Assembly: GCA_900555925.1 (NCBI GenBank)
Contig: USMU01000018.1
Coordinates: forward strand, 1-25,699
From: an uncultured Clostridium sp.
GTDB taxonomy: Bacteria > Bacillota > Clostridia > Christensenellales > Borkfalkiaceae
DNA length: 25,699 nucleotides
Reading direction: 5' to 3'
Below, in pieces: positions 8,007 through 15,137 of the stretch. The position numbers and the translations under genes are program-made. The first letter of the stretch is position 1, and each line of letters begins with the position of its first letter. Under the pieces are notes generated by a model. That model ran no database searches. It was not told where the DNA came from and saw nothing but the letters and a program-made list of their open reading frames with translations.

Positions 8007-8274
8007 AAGCGAGCAAATGGACAAATATAGCTATCCATATAATCAACACGAAAACGAAAGCAACGGAGCATACTATAAACGCGATTTTGATTCTTTTCAC
8101 AAAGTCGTCCGCTGTTTTTTTATAGTTCCCCTTGTTCATTAATTTGTATATGCGGCGCTTATCTTCTTCACATAATTGGTCGAATTTTTTTCCTCTTACG
8201 CGGGAAAACCAAACTGCCGACAAAATAAAATAGAATAGAATAAGCAATGAAGCCAGAATAGCAACAATCCCCAC
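8005..8274 (-). CDS. Small two-helix membrane protein, unknown function
   Basis: The start is GTG at 8274, preceded by GGGAAGGGAG, giving 89 residues; the open frame extends further upstream but only through the promoter. One helix lies near the N-terminus (GIVAILASLLILFYFILSAV), then a cytoplasmic-looking charged loop (RVRGKKFDQLCEEDKRRIY), then a second helix near the C-terminus (IAFIVCSVAFVFVLIIWIAI). I recognise no family. A consensus promoter sits just upstream and strong terminators lie on both sides, so it is a single-gene unit. More A/T-rich than its neighbours. Confidence 0.7.
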   Translation of the reverse strand: MGIVAILASLLILFYFILSAVWFSRVRGKKFDQLCEEDKRRIYKLMNKGNYKKTADDFVKRIKIAFIVCSVAFVFVLIIWIAIFVHLLA

Positions 8275-8307
8275 AAATTTCTCCCTTCCCTGATAAAATA
8301 TAGATTC

Positions 8308-8336
8308 ATTATATAATAAAACGGACAGTTTGTCAA
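8308..8336 (-). promoter_or_regulatory. Consensus sigma-A promoter for the 89-aa membrane protein
   Basis: On the minus strand TTGACA (8336-8331) and TATAAT (8313-8308) are separated by exactly 17 bp. The expected start near 8301 leaves a short leader carrying the ribosome binding site of the GTG start at 8274. Confidence 0.85.
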
Positions 8337-8345
8337 GTATTTTAT

Positions 8346-8382
8346 AAAAAAATGCTCCGAATATATTTTCGGAGCATTTTTT
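8346..8382. terminator. Bidirectional intrinsic terminator
   Basis: ATGCTCCGAA (8352-8361) pairs with TTCGGAGCAT (8368-8377), flanked by six A on the left and T on the right, so it works on either strand. It most likely ends the minus-strand transcript of the 790-aa gene. The roughly 185 nt between it and that gene's stop at 8568 hold no recognisable feature. Confidence 0.85.
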
Positions 8383-8567
8383 GTATCCGCATGGAAATGA
8401 TCGGCAAGAAAACGATTCGTTCTCCAAACGTTTTATGCGGGGGCAGGGTTTTGATTATCGGAACAGAGATTCCGTTTTACTTTATGGGGCGCATGGATTT
8501 TGCAATATTCGTCTGTTATAGAGCACGGTCGTTTCGTAAAACCAGTCGGCTTTGTTTTTTGTTTGAG

Positions 8568-10940
8568 TCAGGGTTTCCGCTTGTGCAGAATGAGATAATC
8601 GGTCAAAACGCAGATAGACGCGCAGCCCAGAAGGAGGAAAGCGAGTCTCCAAAGGGAGTCGTAATCCGCCTTACCTGCGCCCACTTCAAAGTTTTGACTG
8701 TCGGGCGGAGCGCCGTCGAAATTCGTGACATAGCCTTGCGGAACGTATCCCGTGCGAACGGTGCCGTCCGTGTCCGTATAGGAAACGTAATAGTAGCGGT
8801 AATCGAGGGTATCGATTTTACCCAATACTGTGACGGCGGTATTTTTTTCCAATTCGGTTACGGTGAGCAGCGATGTCAGATAGGGATATTTATACAGCTT
8901 TACGGAATTGGTCAAATAACCGATTCCGTCGGTGAAGCCTTCCGCGGGCATGAGATATTCCGATTCGGGGATTTCCTCGCAATAGCGTTTGAGAATGAGC
9001 GCGGCGGAATAGGTTTTTTCGGTTTCGTCGAATACGGCGATCAGATTGTATTTGTCCGTTTCGCCGAGTTTCAAGGCCGTATGGCTTTCCGTTTCCCGCG
9101 AATAGTCAAGATAGGGGAAATATTCCGCGCCCGAAAGGGCTTCGATGTCGAAAGTCACCATCAGACTGTTTTCCGCTGTCTTTACGAGGGAAAATTCGGC
9201 GCTCTGTTCGCTGAAAATGTCCTCGTCCGCGCCGCCGACTTCGATCGTCCTCACGGTAGGCAGGGGAATGTCCCGCGTAGAAAGGACAAAGTCTCCTTCA
9301 TACAGGAGATAGACGTCTCCCGTTTCTATTCCAAAAGTAAAGGAAAGCACTTTCGTTTCCGCCGTCTGTCCGTAAACCGCTGTTTTTGAAAGGGAATATT
9401 TCTTTTGCGCATCTGCACATACGTACAACTCGTTTTTGTAGAGCGCGCAGACCGTTTCTTCATAATCGACGGCGATTTTTTCCGCCTGAACGGGTACGGT
9501 AGCGGTTTTTTCGCCGACTTCCGCGGGTGCCATAAATTCGTCTTCTTCAAAGCGATACACGCTCCCGTCGGAATAAGCCACGTATAACGCGCCGTATACG
9601 TCCGCGGCCAAAAGGCGCGCGGTGTGAGAAGCGGAGGGCTTCGGCGTGCGGTTCAGCGTCCAGCTTCCCTCGGAATTTTGTTCGGCGCAATAAAAATAAT
9701 TGTTGTCCGTTATGAAATAATATTTGCCGTATACCGCCGCGACTCCTGCGAGATTGCTGTTAAAGCCGTCGAAAGTAGCTGTTTTTTCTCCGCTGTCAAA
9801 ATCATAGAGAACGGCTTCCGTCGCGCTCGCCGCGAGAACCGTCGTTCCGTCGGAAGCGAGAAAATCCGTTTGTATTTCCGTCGGAAAAACCCGCCTTTCT
9901 CCCGTTTTCGTATCGTAGGAAGAAATACGGTTATTTCCGTTATCCGCAAAGAGAAGTTTGTCCCCGACTAAAATCGTATCCGAAGCGCCGCTCAAACGGT
10001 TTTGCGAAGAAGAGGACGCGCAGATTTCAAAATCGGTGAACGCCGCGTCCGACGGGGAATATTGTCTGACCGAATCGTTGTTTACGGCGTAAATATACCC
10101 GTCCGAAACGGACAGCGCAGAGTAACCGCCGTCAAAGGAATTCAGCTGCTCGTTTGTCGTCAGGTCGTAGACATAGAGCGTTTTTGCCGTATCCGTATAG
10201 TAGAGGATTCCGCTGTAAACCGCCAAGGAAACCACCGTTTCCGCCGAGGTGAGCTGGCCGATCAACGTATCGTTCGTCGAATCGATTTTGCGCAGGTATT
10301 TTCCTGCGTCTGTATAATATAAAACACCGTTATCCTGCGCAAGAGCCGCTTTCGAGGTCACATCGCTCACGACCGATTCCGCCGTAGAAGAATCCAGCTT
10401 GTCCAAAGTCGTCCGCAAAATCTGGGAAACGTTGGTAAAGTAAACGGTATCGGAAAAAATCGTGAACGTATTGCAGGTCAGAGAAGTCTTTTCCGATTCC
10501 AGCGTGACGGGATCGAGCGAATACAGGAAAAGAGAAACGTCGAGAAAATAAAGCTCCCCTGTCTCGGAAAATTGCAGCTTGGTTATTTTATTATTACTTT
10601 CGTCCTCGTTTGCCGTATGCTCATAGCACCGATATTCTCCCGCTCTCCGATCGTAAACGTAAATCCTGCTGCCGTCGGCGATCGCCGTGTAATTTTCCGT
10701 TACAGATACGTCGGACGGCTCCGAAAGGGGAAGGTATTGTTCATAAGACGACGGCAATATCAGCTCGTCCGCCGAGACTTGCTCGTATTCGGACAGTTTG
10801 TCCTTATCGTCGGACGATATTCGCTCGCTTCTATAAAGCTCCGAACTTTCCGCCCCTTCGGCGTATGCGGAAAAAAACCCGCTCACAGTCGCTGACGAAA
10901 GCAGGCAAACCGATAAAATTGCCGCCAAAAAACGTTTCAT
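8568..10940 (-). CDS. Exported propeller-like protein with C-terminal membrane anchor
   Basis: A 790-residue protein from the ATG at 10940 (a TTG two codons upstream is possible). It has a signal peptide (MKRFLAAILSVCLLSSATVS, with a likely AYA cleavage site near residue 27). About residues 70-520 contain repeated short beta motifs such as YIYAVNNDSVRQY, LLFADNGNNRISSYDTKTGE and GVLYYTDAGKYLRKID, as in beta-propellers. A region near 660-750 (KLYKYPYLTSLLTV, then YYYVSYTDTDGTVRTGYVPQ) resembles a bacterial SH3 domain. One helix and a KRKP tail end it. It should sit outside the membrane, C-terminus inside. I know no specific function; a cell-wall or envelope role is inferred. It shares its layout with the 233-aa protein at 11879-12580. 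Confidence 0.8.
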   Translation of the reverse strand: MKRFLAAILSVCLLSSATVSGFFSAYAEGAESSELYRSERISSDDKDKLSEYEQVSADELILPSSYEQYLPLSEPSDVSVTENYTAIADGSRIYVYDRRAGEYRCYEHTANEDESNNKITKLQFSETGELYFLDVSLFLYSLDPVTLESEKTSLTCNTFTIFSDTVYFTNVSQILRTTLDKLDSSTAESVVSDVTSKAALAQDNGVLYYTDAGKYLRKIDSTNDTLIGQLTSAETVVSLAVYSGILYYTDTAKTLYVYDLTTNEQLNSFDGGYSALSVSDGYIYAVNNDSVRQYSPSDAAFTDFEICASSSSQNRLSGASDTILVGDKLLFADNGNNRISSYDTKTGERRVFPTEIQTDFLASDGTTVLAASATEAVLYDFDSGEKTATFDGFNSNLAGVAAVYGKYYFITDNNYFYCAEQNSEGSWTLNRTPKPSASHTARLLAADVYGALYVAYSDGSVYRFEEDEFMAPAEVGEKTATVPVQAEKIAVDYEETVCALYKNELYVCADAQKKYSLSKTAVYGQTAETKVLSFTFGIETGDVYLLYEGDFVLSTRDIPLPTVRTIEVGGADEDIFSEQSAEFSLVKTAENSLMVTFDIEALSGAEYFPYLDYSRETESHTALKLGETDKYNLIAVFDETEKTYSAALILKRYCEEIPESEYLMPAEGFTDGIGYLTNSVKLYKYPYLTSLLTVTELEKNTAVTVLGKIDTLDYRYYYVSYTDTDGTVRTGYVPQGYVTNFDGAPPDSQNFEVGAGKADYDSLWRLAFLLLGCASICVLTDYLILHKRKP

Positions 10941-10946
10941 GAACAA

Positions 10947-10955
10947 ATTATATCA
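10947..10955 (-). promoter_or_regulatory. Extended -10 promoter abutting the 790-aa gene start
   Basis: On the minus strand TGATATAAT forms a complete extended -10 element; only a weak -35 (TTGCGT) lies 17 bp upstream. Six bases separate the TATAAT from the ATG at 10940, so the expected transcription start falls on or next to the start codon. No Shine-Dalgarno is present, consistent with a leaderless mRNA. Confidence 0.55.
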
Positions 10956-11085
10956 TAATTCGACAAAAAACGCAACAAATTGTCAAAAAAATTCCCCCGT
11001 CTTATATTTTTCCAAATCAGAAAAATTTTTCTTCAAAATCAATAAATTATTTTTAAAAACCTGCGTACATCTGTCATATTTTATG

Positions 11086-11094
11086 TGTTATAAT
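11086..11094 (+). promoter_or_regulatory. Extended -10 promoter upstream of the phage-type regulator
   Basis: TGTTATAAT is a perfect extended -10 element in a very A/T-rich stretch (11000-11065) that could act as an UP element; no good -35 is visible. Transcription would start near 11101. It points toward the regulator and the phage-derived genes and diverges from the promoter at 10947-10955. Confidence 0.6.
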
Positions 11095-11112
11095 AGAATA
11101 AAATACAAACAA

Positions 11113-11160
11113 ATGTTCGCTTATCTTGGAAAAAGCTGGCAGTATCTGCTGGACAAATAA
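11113..11160 (+). CDS. Possible 15-codon leader peptide
   Basis: A short frame, MFAYLGKSWQYLLDK, starts about 12 nt after the predicted transcription start and ends 62 nt before the regulator's TTG. It has no Shine-Dalgarno, so translation is doubtful. It is listed because it is the only frame between promoter and regulator. Confidence 0.15.
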   Translation: MFAYLGKSWQYLLDK

Positions 11161-11222
11161 AAAAGATGTGCGATAATAAATGCGTTCCCGAAGCGCGGGA
11201 GCCAAAGAGGGAGGAAGGAAAA

Positions 11223-11897
11223 TTGGAAAATTATCTGAAAGCGGCGCTGTATGTATATCCGAGATTGGAGAGGATAGAGAGAGATTGGGAGGAGCACATC
11301 AAAAACAAGGCCTTTATGTCCTACGATTATCGGGTGACGACGGAAAAGTTATCCGTTTATCTGGCGGAAGAAATTTTGAGAAAAGAAAAGATAGAAAAAC
11401 TGAGAAATACGATAGACGAGGCACTGGAACGGCTGACGGAAGAAGAAAGATTTCTGCTCGAACTGAGATATTTCCGAAGAAAAGGGAGGCTGAAACAATT
11501 CTGTCAGAAAGTCGACTTGAAAGAAATCGGCAGTGAGAGAGCATATTTTCGCAAACAGGCAAAATTACAGAATAAGTTAGAGGGAATTTTGAAATGCCGC
11601 GGATTTACGGAGGAAAAATTCCGAAAGGAATACGGCGAATTTGAATGGCTCATGTCCGTGTGTCGATTTATAGAACAGGGAAAAGAAAAAAACGCCGCAG
11701 GACGGGAACGCTCGTTGGTCGGATTGCTTTCCGGAAAAAGCGACGACACGGGAACGGAGGTCTGGCTGAAAGGGAAAAAAGGAACAAATATAAAATCGCG
11801 GCGAAATAACGCCGCGAAAAGAACGGAAAAATTGCCCGAAAAAAGAGAGCGGCGGGAAATGCCGCAAGCAAAAAAAGTTTATTCCTCCGATTCGTAG
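11223..11897 (+). CDS. Phage-type transcription regulator, sigma-region-4/ArpU-like
   Basis: I chose TTG at 11223, which has GGGAGGA eight bases upstream and gives 224 residues; an ATG at 11166 gives 243 but has no ribosome binding site. The N-terminal half is helical. The segment LTEEERFLLELRYFRRKG resembles the start of sigma region 4 or ArpU/RinA-type late regulators, which in Clostridia phages often lie just before the terminase. The following helices (FCQKVDLKEIGSERAYFRKQ) could be the DNA-reading part. The C-terminal ~60 residues are basic and disordered. It probably controls the packaging/capsid genes downstream. Its last 19 nt overlap the convergent gene 11879-12580. Confidence 0.65.
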   Translation: MENYLKAALYVYPRLERIERDWEEHIKNKAFMSYDYRVTTEKLSVYLAEEILRKEKIEKLRNTIDEALERLTEEERFLLELRYFRRKGRLKQFCQKVDLKEIGSERAYFRKQAKLQNKLEGILKCRGFTEEKFRKEYGEFEWLMSVCRFIEQGKEKNAAGRERSLVGLLSGKSDDTGTEVWLKGKKGTNIKSRRNNAAKRTEKLPEKRERREMPQAKKVYSSDS

Positions 11898-12580
11898 GGC
11901 GGCTTTTTCGGGGGACGGAGAATCAGAGTCGCAATGACGGGGACCAAAATACATAAAAGAACGAGAACGGCTATCTGTGCGGGCGGCATCGATTCGCCGT
12001 TTCCGAAATTCCCTGCGTCGGTGTTCGGTTCTTCCGACATGTGGTCGTCATATTCATCGCTCAATTCATAGGACAAATCCGAGGGCTTGGGAATATATCC
12101 GAACGCATCCTCGCGCAAAACATAGCAATAAAGTTTGGAGCCTACCCGATAATCTCCGTAATACGCACAGGTGACGGTAATACTCGTCAAAAAATCGTCG
12201 CCTTCCTCGGAAGAGGAATCCTCGATGTGATAGGTCACGTCAAAAGTATAATACAGATACGGACGTTCGGGTATGTAATCGACAAAAGTCAGCTCCGCAG
12301 TCTTACAATAGCCGTTGATTTTGCGCGTGTTCGGTCCGTCCGAAAGATATTCTACGTAAGAATATTCCGCTCCCGTTGCCAATACTTTGACGTAATAAGT
12401 GTACGGGAGAAGAAAAAGACCGCTTCTGTCGTTCTCCTCGGAGTATAAATATACGTTCTCCGAACGAATACAGGCATACGAAAAGCTCTCCGCTTCGGCC
12501 GGAGCACGAACCGACGGATATAGTCCCGAAACGATAAAATATAACAGCGGCAGCAATGCCGATAAGATAAACTTTTTCAT
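11879..12580 (-). CDS. Exported SH3-like protein with C-terminal membrane anchor
   Basis: A 233-residue protein with a signal peptide (MKKFILSALLPLLYFIVSGL), then a beta-rich region (NVYLYSEENDRSGLFLLPYT, YSYVEYLSDGP, GYCKTAELTFVDY) that resembles an SH3-like domain. An acidic linker (about 165-200) follows, then one membrane helix (IAVLVLLCILVPVIATLIL) and a short PPKKPPYESEE tail. Orientation should be outside-in, like the 790-aa protein. It lies antisense inside the phage-derived module, between regulator and terminase, and converges with the regulator. It is not a phage structural family I recognise; it may be a later insertion or part of the host function of the module. Confidence 0.72.
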   Translation of the reverse strand: MKKFILSALLPLLYFIVSGLYPSVRAPAEAESFSYACIRSENVYLYSEENDRSGLFLLPYTYYVKVLATGAEYSYVEYLSDGPNTRKINGYCKTAELTFVDYIPERPYLYYTFDVTYHIEDSSSEEGDDFLTSITVTCAYYGDYRVGSKLYCYVLREDAFGYIPKPSDLSYELSDEYDDHMSEEPNTDAGNFGNGESMPPAQIAVLVLLCILVPVIATLILRPPKKPPYESEE

Positions 12581-12587
12581 GCTTTCT

Positions 12588-12593
12588 ATTATA
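12588..12593 (-). promoter_or_regulatory. -10 box close to the start of the 233-aa gene
   Basis: TATAAT on the minus strand ends seven bases before the ATG at 12580, so a transcript would begin at or one base before the start codon. There is no clear -35 and no Shine-Dalgarno. The same spacing is seen at the 790-aa gene. Confidence 0.4.
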
Positions 12594-12634
12594 AAAATAC
12601 AGAAAAGAGAGTTTTTGACCGATTGGCGGGGATT

Positions 12635-14068
12635 ATGAGAGAAATTGTAGAAAAGTTATGCAGGATAGAAAACGAATTGGAAAAAAGGCGCTCGGCTGAC
12701 CGTCTGGCTCGATACAACGTCGGAGAGAAAAAACACGAGAAACAGCTCGCTTTCCACAAATGCCCCAAACGCAACCGCTGGGTCTTTGGGGGAAATCGCT
12801 CCGGAAAGACGGAGTGCGGCGCCGTGGAGTGTATCTATATCTCCCGCGGGGTTCACCCCTATCGAAAAAACAGACAAAATACCGTCGGATGGGTCGTCTC
12901 CCTCTCCGCTCAGGTGCAGCGGGATGTCGCACAGAGGAAAATTCTTTATTACCTCCGCCCCGACTGGATTGAGGAAATCGTCATGCAGAGCGGCAGAAAG
13001 GACAGCCCCGAAAACGGCGTCATCGACTTCATCCGCATCCGCAACGTCTTCGGCGGAATCTCCACCATCGGCTTTAAGAGCTGCGATCAGGGACGGGAAA
13101 AATTTCAGGGCGCTTCCCTCGATTTCGTCTGGTTCGACGAAGAGCCGCCCCGCGACATCTACGAGGAATGCCACATGCGCGTCATCGACCGCAGAGGAGA
13201 TATTTTCGGGACGATGACTCCGTTAAAAGGCCTGACCTTCGTCTATGAGGAGATTTTTCTCAACCGACACGGCGACGGCGAAGTATGGTACGAATTTATG
13301 GAATGGAACGATAATCCCTACCTTTCGGGAGAGGAAATCGCAAGGCTCGAAAACTGCCTCGACGAGGAACAGCTGCAAAGCCGCAGGTACGGAAAATTTT
13401 CCTCGGTCGCGGGGCTCGTATATCCCGAATTCGACGAACACATTCACGTCATACAGCCTTTTTCCGTTCCGAAAGAATGGCAGGACGGCATTTCCATCGA
13501 TCCCGGGCTGAATAATCCGCTCGCGGCTCTATGGTTCGCCGTCGATTACGACGACAACGTTTACGTCGTATACGAACACTTCGCCGCGGGAAAGGATATC
13601 GATTACCACGCGGCGGAAATCAAACGCATTTGTTCAAATCTCGATTGGCATACGGACGGAAGAGGCCGAATCTGCGCGCTCATCGACAGCGCCGCAAAAC
13701 AACATACCTTATCCGGCGTCAAAAGCGTATGCGAACTCTTTTATGAACGCGATATTCTCGTCAATCCCGATGTGGACAAGGATCTGTTTTCGGGAATCTC
13801 CCGCGTAAAAAGCTATTTGAACGAAAAGAACGGGCTGCCCAATCTATATATCTTTTCTTCCTGCGTCAACCTCATTCGGGAATTCAAGGGATATTTCTGG
13901 GGAAACGGAGACGTACCGAAAAAGACCGACGATCATGCCTTGGACGCACTCAGATATTTCTTGATGTCGAGACCGAAAAAATTGCCGCCTGAACCGGAAA
14001 AATCACTCATTCAAAAAGACAAGGAAAGGCGGTGGAGACAAATCTCCGCAAGGAGATTCACGGATTGA
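12635..14068 (+). CDS. terL: Phage terminase large subunit
   Basis: A 477-residue DNA-packaging motor. The ATPase domain has Walker A GGNRSGKT (residues 52-59), Walker B FVWFDEE (164-170, with D168 and E169) and the coupling motif GTMTP (192-196). The RNase-H-like nuclease domain shows SIDPG (D289), ALIDS (D351) and DDHALDALRY (acidic residues 432-437), so both activities look intact. ATG at 12635 was taken over an upstream TTG at 12623. TerL docks on the portal and cuts DNA during packaging. No clear promoter lies in the 54 bp before it, so it may depend on readthrough from the regulator or on an activator-dependent promoter. Confidence 0.93.
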   Translation: MREIVEKLCRIENELEKRRSADRLARYNVGEKKHEKQLAFHKCPKRNRWVFGGNRSGKTECGAVECIYISRGVHPYRKNRQNTVGWVVSLSAQVQRDVAQRKILYYLRPDWIEEIVMQSGRKDSPENGVIDFIRIRNVFGGISTIGFKSCDQGREKFQGASLDFVWFDEEPPRDIYEECHMRVIDRRGDIFGTMTPLKGLTFVYEEIFLNRHGDGEVWYEFMEWNDNPYLSGEEIARLENCLDEEQLQSRRYGKFSSVAGLVYPEFDEHIHVIQPFSVPKEWQDGISIDPGLNNPLAALWFAVDYDDNVYVVYEHFAAGKDIDYHAAEIKRICSNLDWHTDGRGRICALIDSAAKQHTLSGVKSVCELFYERDILVNPDVDKDLFSGISRVKSYLNEKNGLPNLYIFSSCVNLIREFKGYFWGNGDVPKKTDDHALDALRYFLMSRPKKLPPEPEKSLIQKDKERRWRQISARRFTD

Positions 14069-14089
14069 ATATTCAAAAAGGGGGACCTT

Positions 14090-14743
14090 ATGGCCGGAAA
14101 GAAAAAACAGGAAAAAATCGGAGATGCACTTTTGAAAGTCGCTCTCGGTTATCGATTGCAGGAAATTACGGAAGAATATGCCGAAGTGGACGGAAAATTC
14201 AAGCTCACGAGGCGAAAGGAAACGAAAAAAGATATTCCGCCGGACTTGAAAGCGGTACAGCTGTTATTGGCATCGGATAGCGAGGACTTATCCTCGATGT
14301 CCGAGGAACAGCTAGAAAGAGAAAGACAACGTTTGCTGGACGAATTGAAAAGCTCCGAAGACAAGAAGCGGGCGGGAACAAAAAGCAAACCCGAAACGCC
14401 CCCCGCATCGAAAGGAAAAACCGGAGACGGGGGAGAACCGACCGCGGCGGTTGAAAAGAACGAGGACGGGGACACGGAAGCGAAGGAAAAAAGCGGAGAC
14501 GGGGGAGAACCGACCGCGGCAGTTGAAAAGAGCAGGAACGGGGACACGGAAGAAAAGGGAAAAAACGGAGGCGGGAGAGAAGTGAGCGCGGCAGTTGAAA
14601 AGAGCAGAGAGAGGAATACGGAAGCGAAGGAAAAAAACAGAGGCGGGAGAGAAGTGAGCGCGGCAGATGAAAAGAGCAGAGAGAGGAATACGGAAGCGAA
14701 GGAAAAAAAACAGAGGCGGGAGAGAAGTGAGCGCGGTGGTTGA
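14090..14743 (+). CDS. Small-terminase-like protein, frame closed early by an A8 run
   Basis: Residues 9-62 (ALLKVALGYRLQEITEEY, then TKKDIPPDLKAVQLLL) match the pattern of the C-terminal half of phage small terminase proteins (ALxRALGY...PPD..A..xLK). The usual N-terminal HTH is missing. LSSMSEEQLERERQRLLDEL follows as a helix. From residue 112 the protein is a 24-residue repeat rich in Glu, Lys and Gly. In the fourth repeat an eight-A run (14703-14710) shifts the frame, giving 217 residues and a stop at 14743. With seven A the frame continues to 15137. TerS normally recognises DNA and regulates TerL. The homology is moderate and the repeat part is probably disordered. Confidence 0.65.
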   Translation: MAGKKKQEKIGDALLKVALGYRLQEITEEYAEVDGKFKLTRRKETKKDIPPDLKAVQLLLASDSEDLSSMSEEQLERERQRLLDELKSSEDKKRAGTKSKPETPPASKGKTGDGGEPTAAVEKNEDGDTEAKEKSGDGGEPTAAVEKSRNGDTEEKGKNGGGREVSAAVEKSRERNTEAKEKNRGGREVSAADEKSRERNTEAKEKKQRRERSERGG

Positions 14744-14927
14744 GAAGCACGGAGACGGGGACACGGAAGAAAAAGGAAAAAACGGAATCGAGGAAGAACC
14801 GACCGCGGCAGATGAAAAGAGTTGGGAAGGGGACACGGAAGAAAAGGGAAAAAACGGAATCGAGGAAGAACCGATTGCGGCGGTTGAGAAGCACGGAGAC
14901 GGGGATACGGAAGAAAAGGAAAAAAAC
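14423..14927 (+). repeat. Seven 72-bp in-frame tandem repeats
   Basis: Units start at 14423, 14495, 14567, 14639, 14712, 14784 and 14856, each 24 codons. The pattern is GDGGEPTAAVEK followed by xxxGDTEEKGKN, with a GGGREVSAAVEK variant in the middle units. The only length change is one extra A at the end of unit 4 (14703-14710). The sense strand is purine-rich. The repeats are protein-coding and degenerate, unlike CRISPR or iteron repeats. Confidence 0.9.
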
Positions 14928-15137
14928 AAGGGCGGGAATATAGAGGAAAAGGAGAAAGAAAAGGACGGGGAAGCTCAGAAGGCGGGGACGGAAGAGAGAG
15001 GCACAAAAGGAACGGTGAAGAAAAGCTCAAAGACGGCAAAAAGTGCTCCGAAGAGGAGAACGGCGCGGAGAGCGGCAAAGCGAAGGCGGGCCGTAAAGAA
15101 AAAGGAAAGGGAAAAACAGGAGGATACAAAGATATGA
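14667..15137 (+). CDS. Frame-shifted C-terminal part of the small-terminase-like gene, basic tail
   Basis: This frame continues the same 24-residue repeats in register after the A8 run, so it is most likely the second half of the gene starting at 14090; the ATG at 14667 lies within the repeats and has no good ribosome binding site. After three more repeats comes an acidic/lysine stretch and then a strongly basic histone-H1-like tail (KKSSKTAKSAPKRRTARRAA and onward). Its stop overlaps the portal ATG by four bases (ATGA), which supports it as the true end of the gene. A joined product would have 348 residues. Confidence 0.5.
   Translation: MKRAERGIRKRRKKNRGGREVSAVVEKHGDGDTEEKGKNGIEEEPTAADEKSWEGDTEEKGKNGIEEEPIAAVEKHGDGDTEEKEKNKGGNIEEKEKEKDGEAQKAGTEERGTKGTVKKSSKTAKSAPKRRTARRAAKRRRAVKKKEREKQEDTKI

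Noticed and set aside
8352..9389. A 345-codon plus-strand frame
   Set aside because: It starts inside a terminator hairpin and runs antisense to the exported 790-aa protein, which has a clear signal peptide and membrane anchor.
10939..11160. A 73-codon plus-strand frame across the divergent promoter region
   Set aside because: It covers the A/T-rich promoter DNA on both strands, has no ribosome binding site and starts inside the neighbouring gene.
11898..12634. A search for a sigma-A promoter directly before terL
   Set aside because: TTGACC at 12615-12620 has no -10 box at a proper distance, so no promoter was called.
14423..14927. Regular tandem repeats considered as a CRISPR array or iteron origin
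   Set aside because: Units are directly adjacent without unique spacers, are 72 bp, and stay in coding register except for one base.
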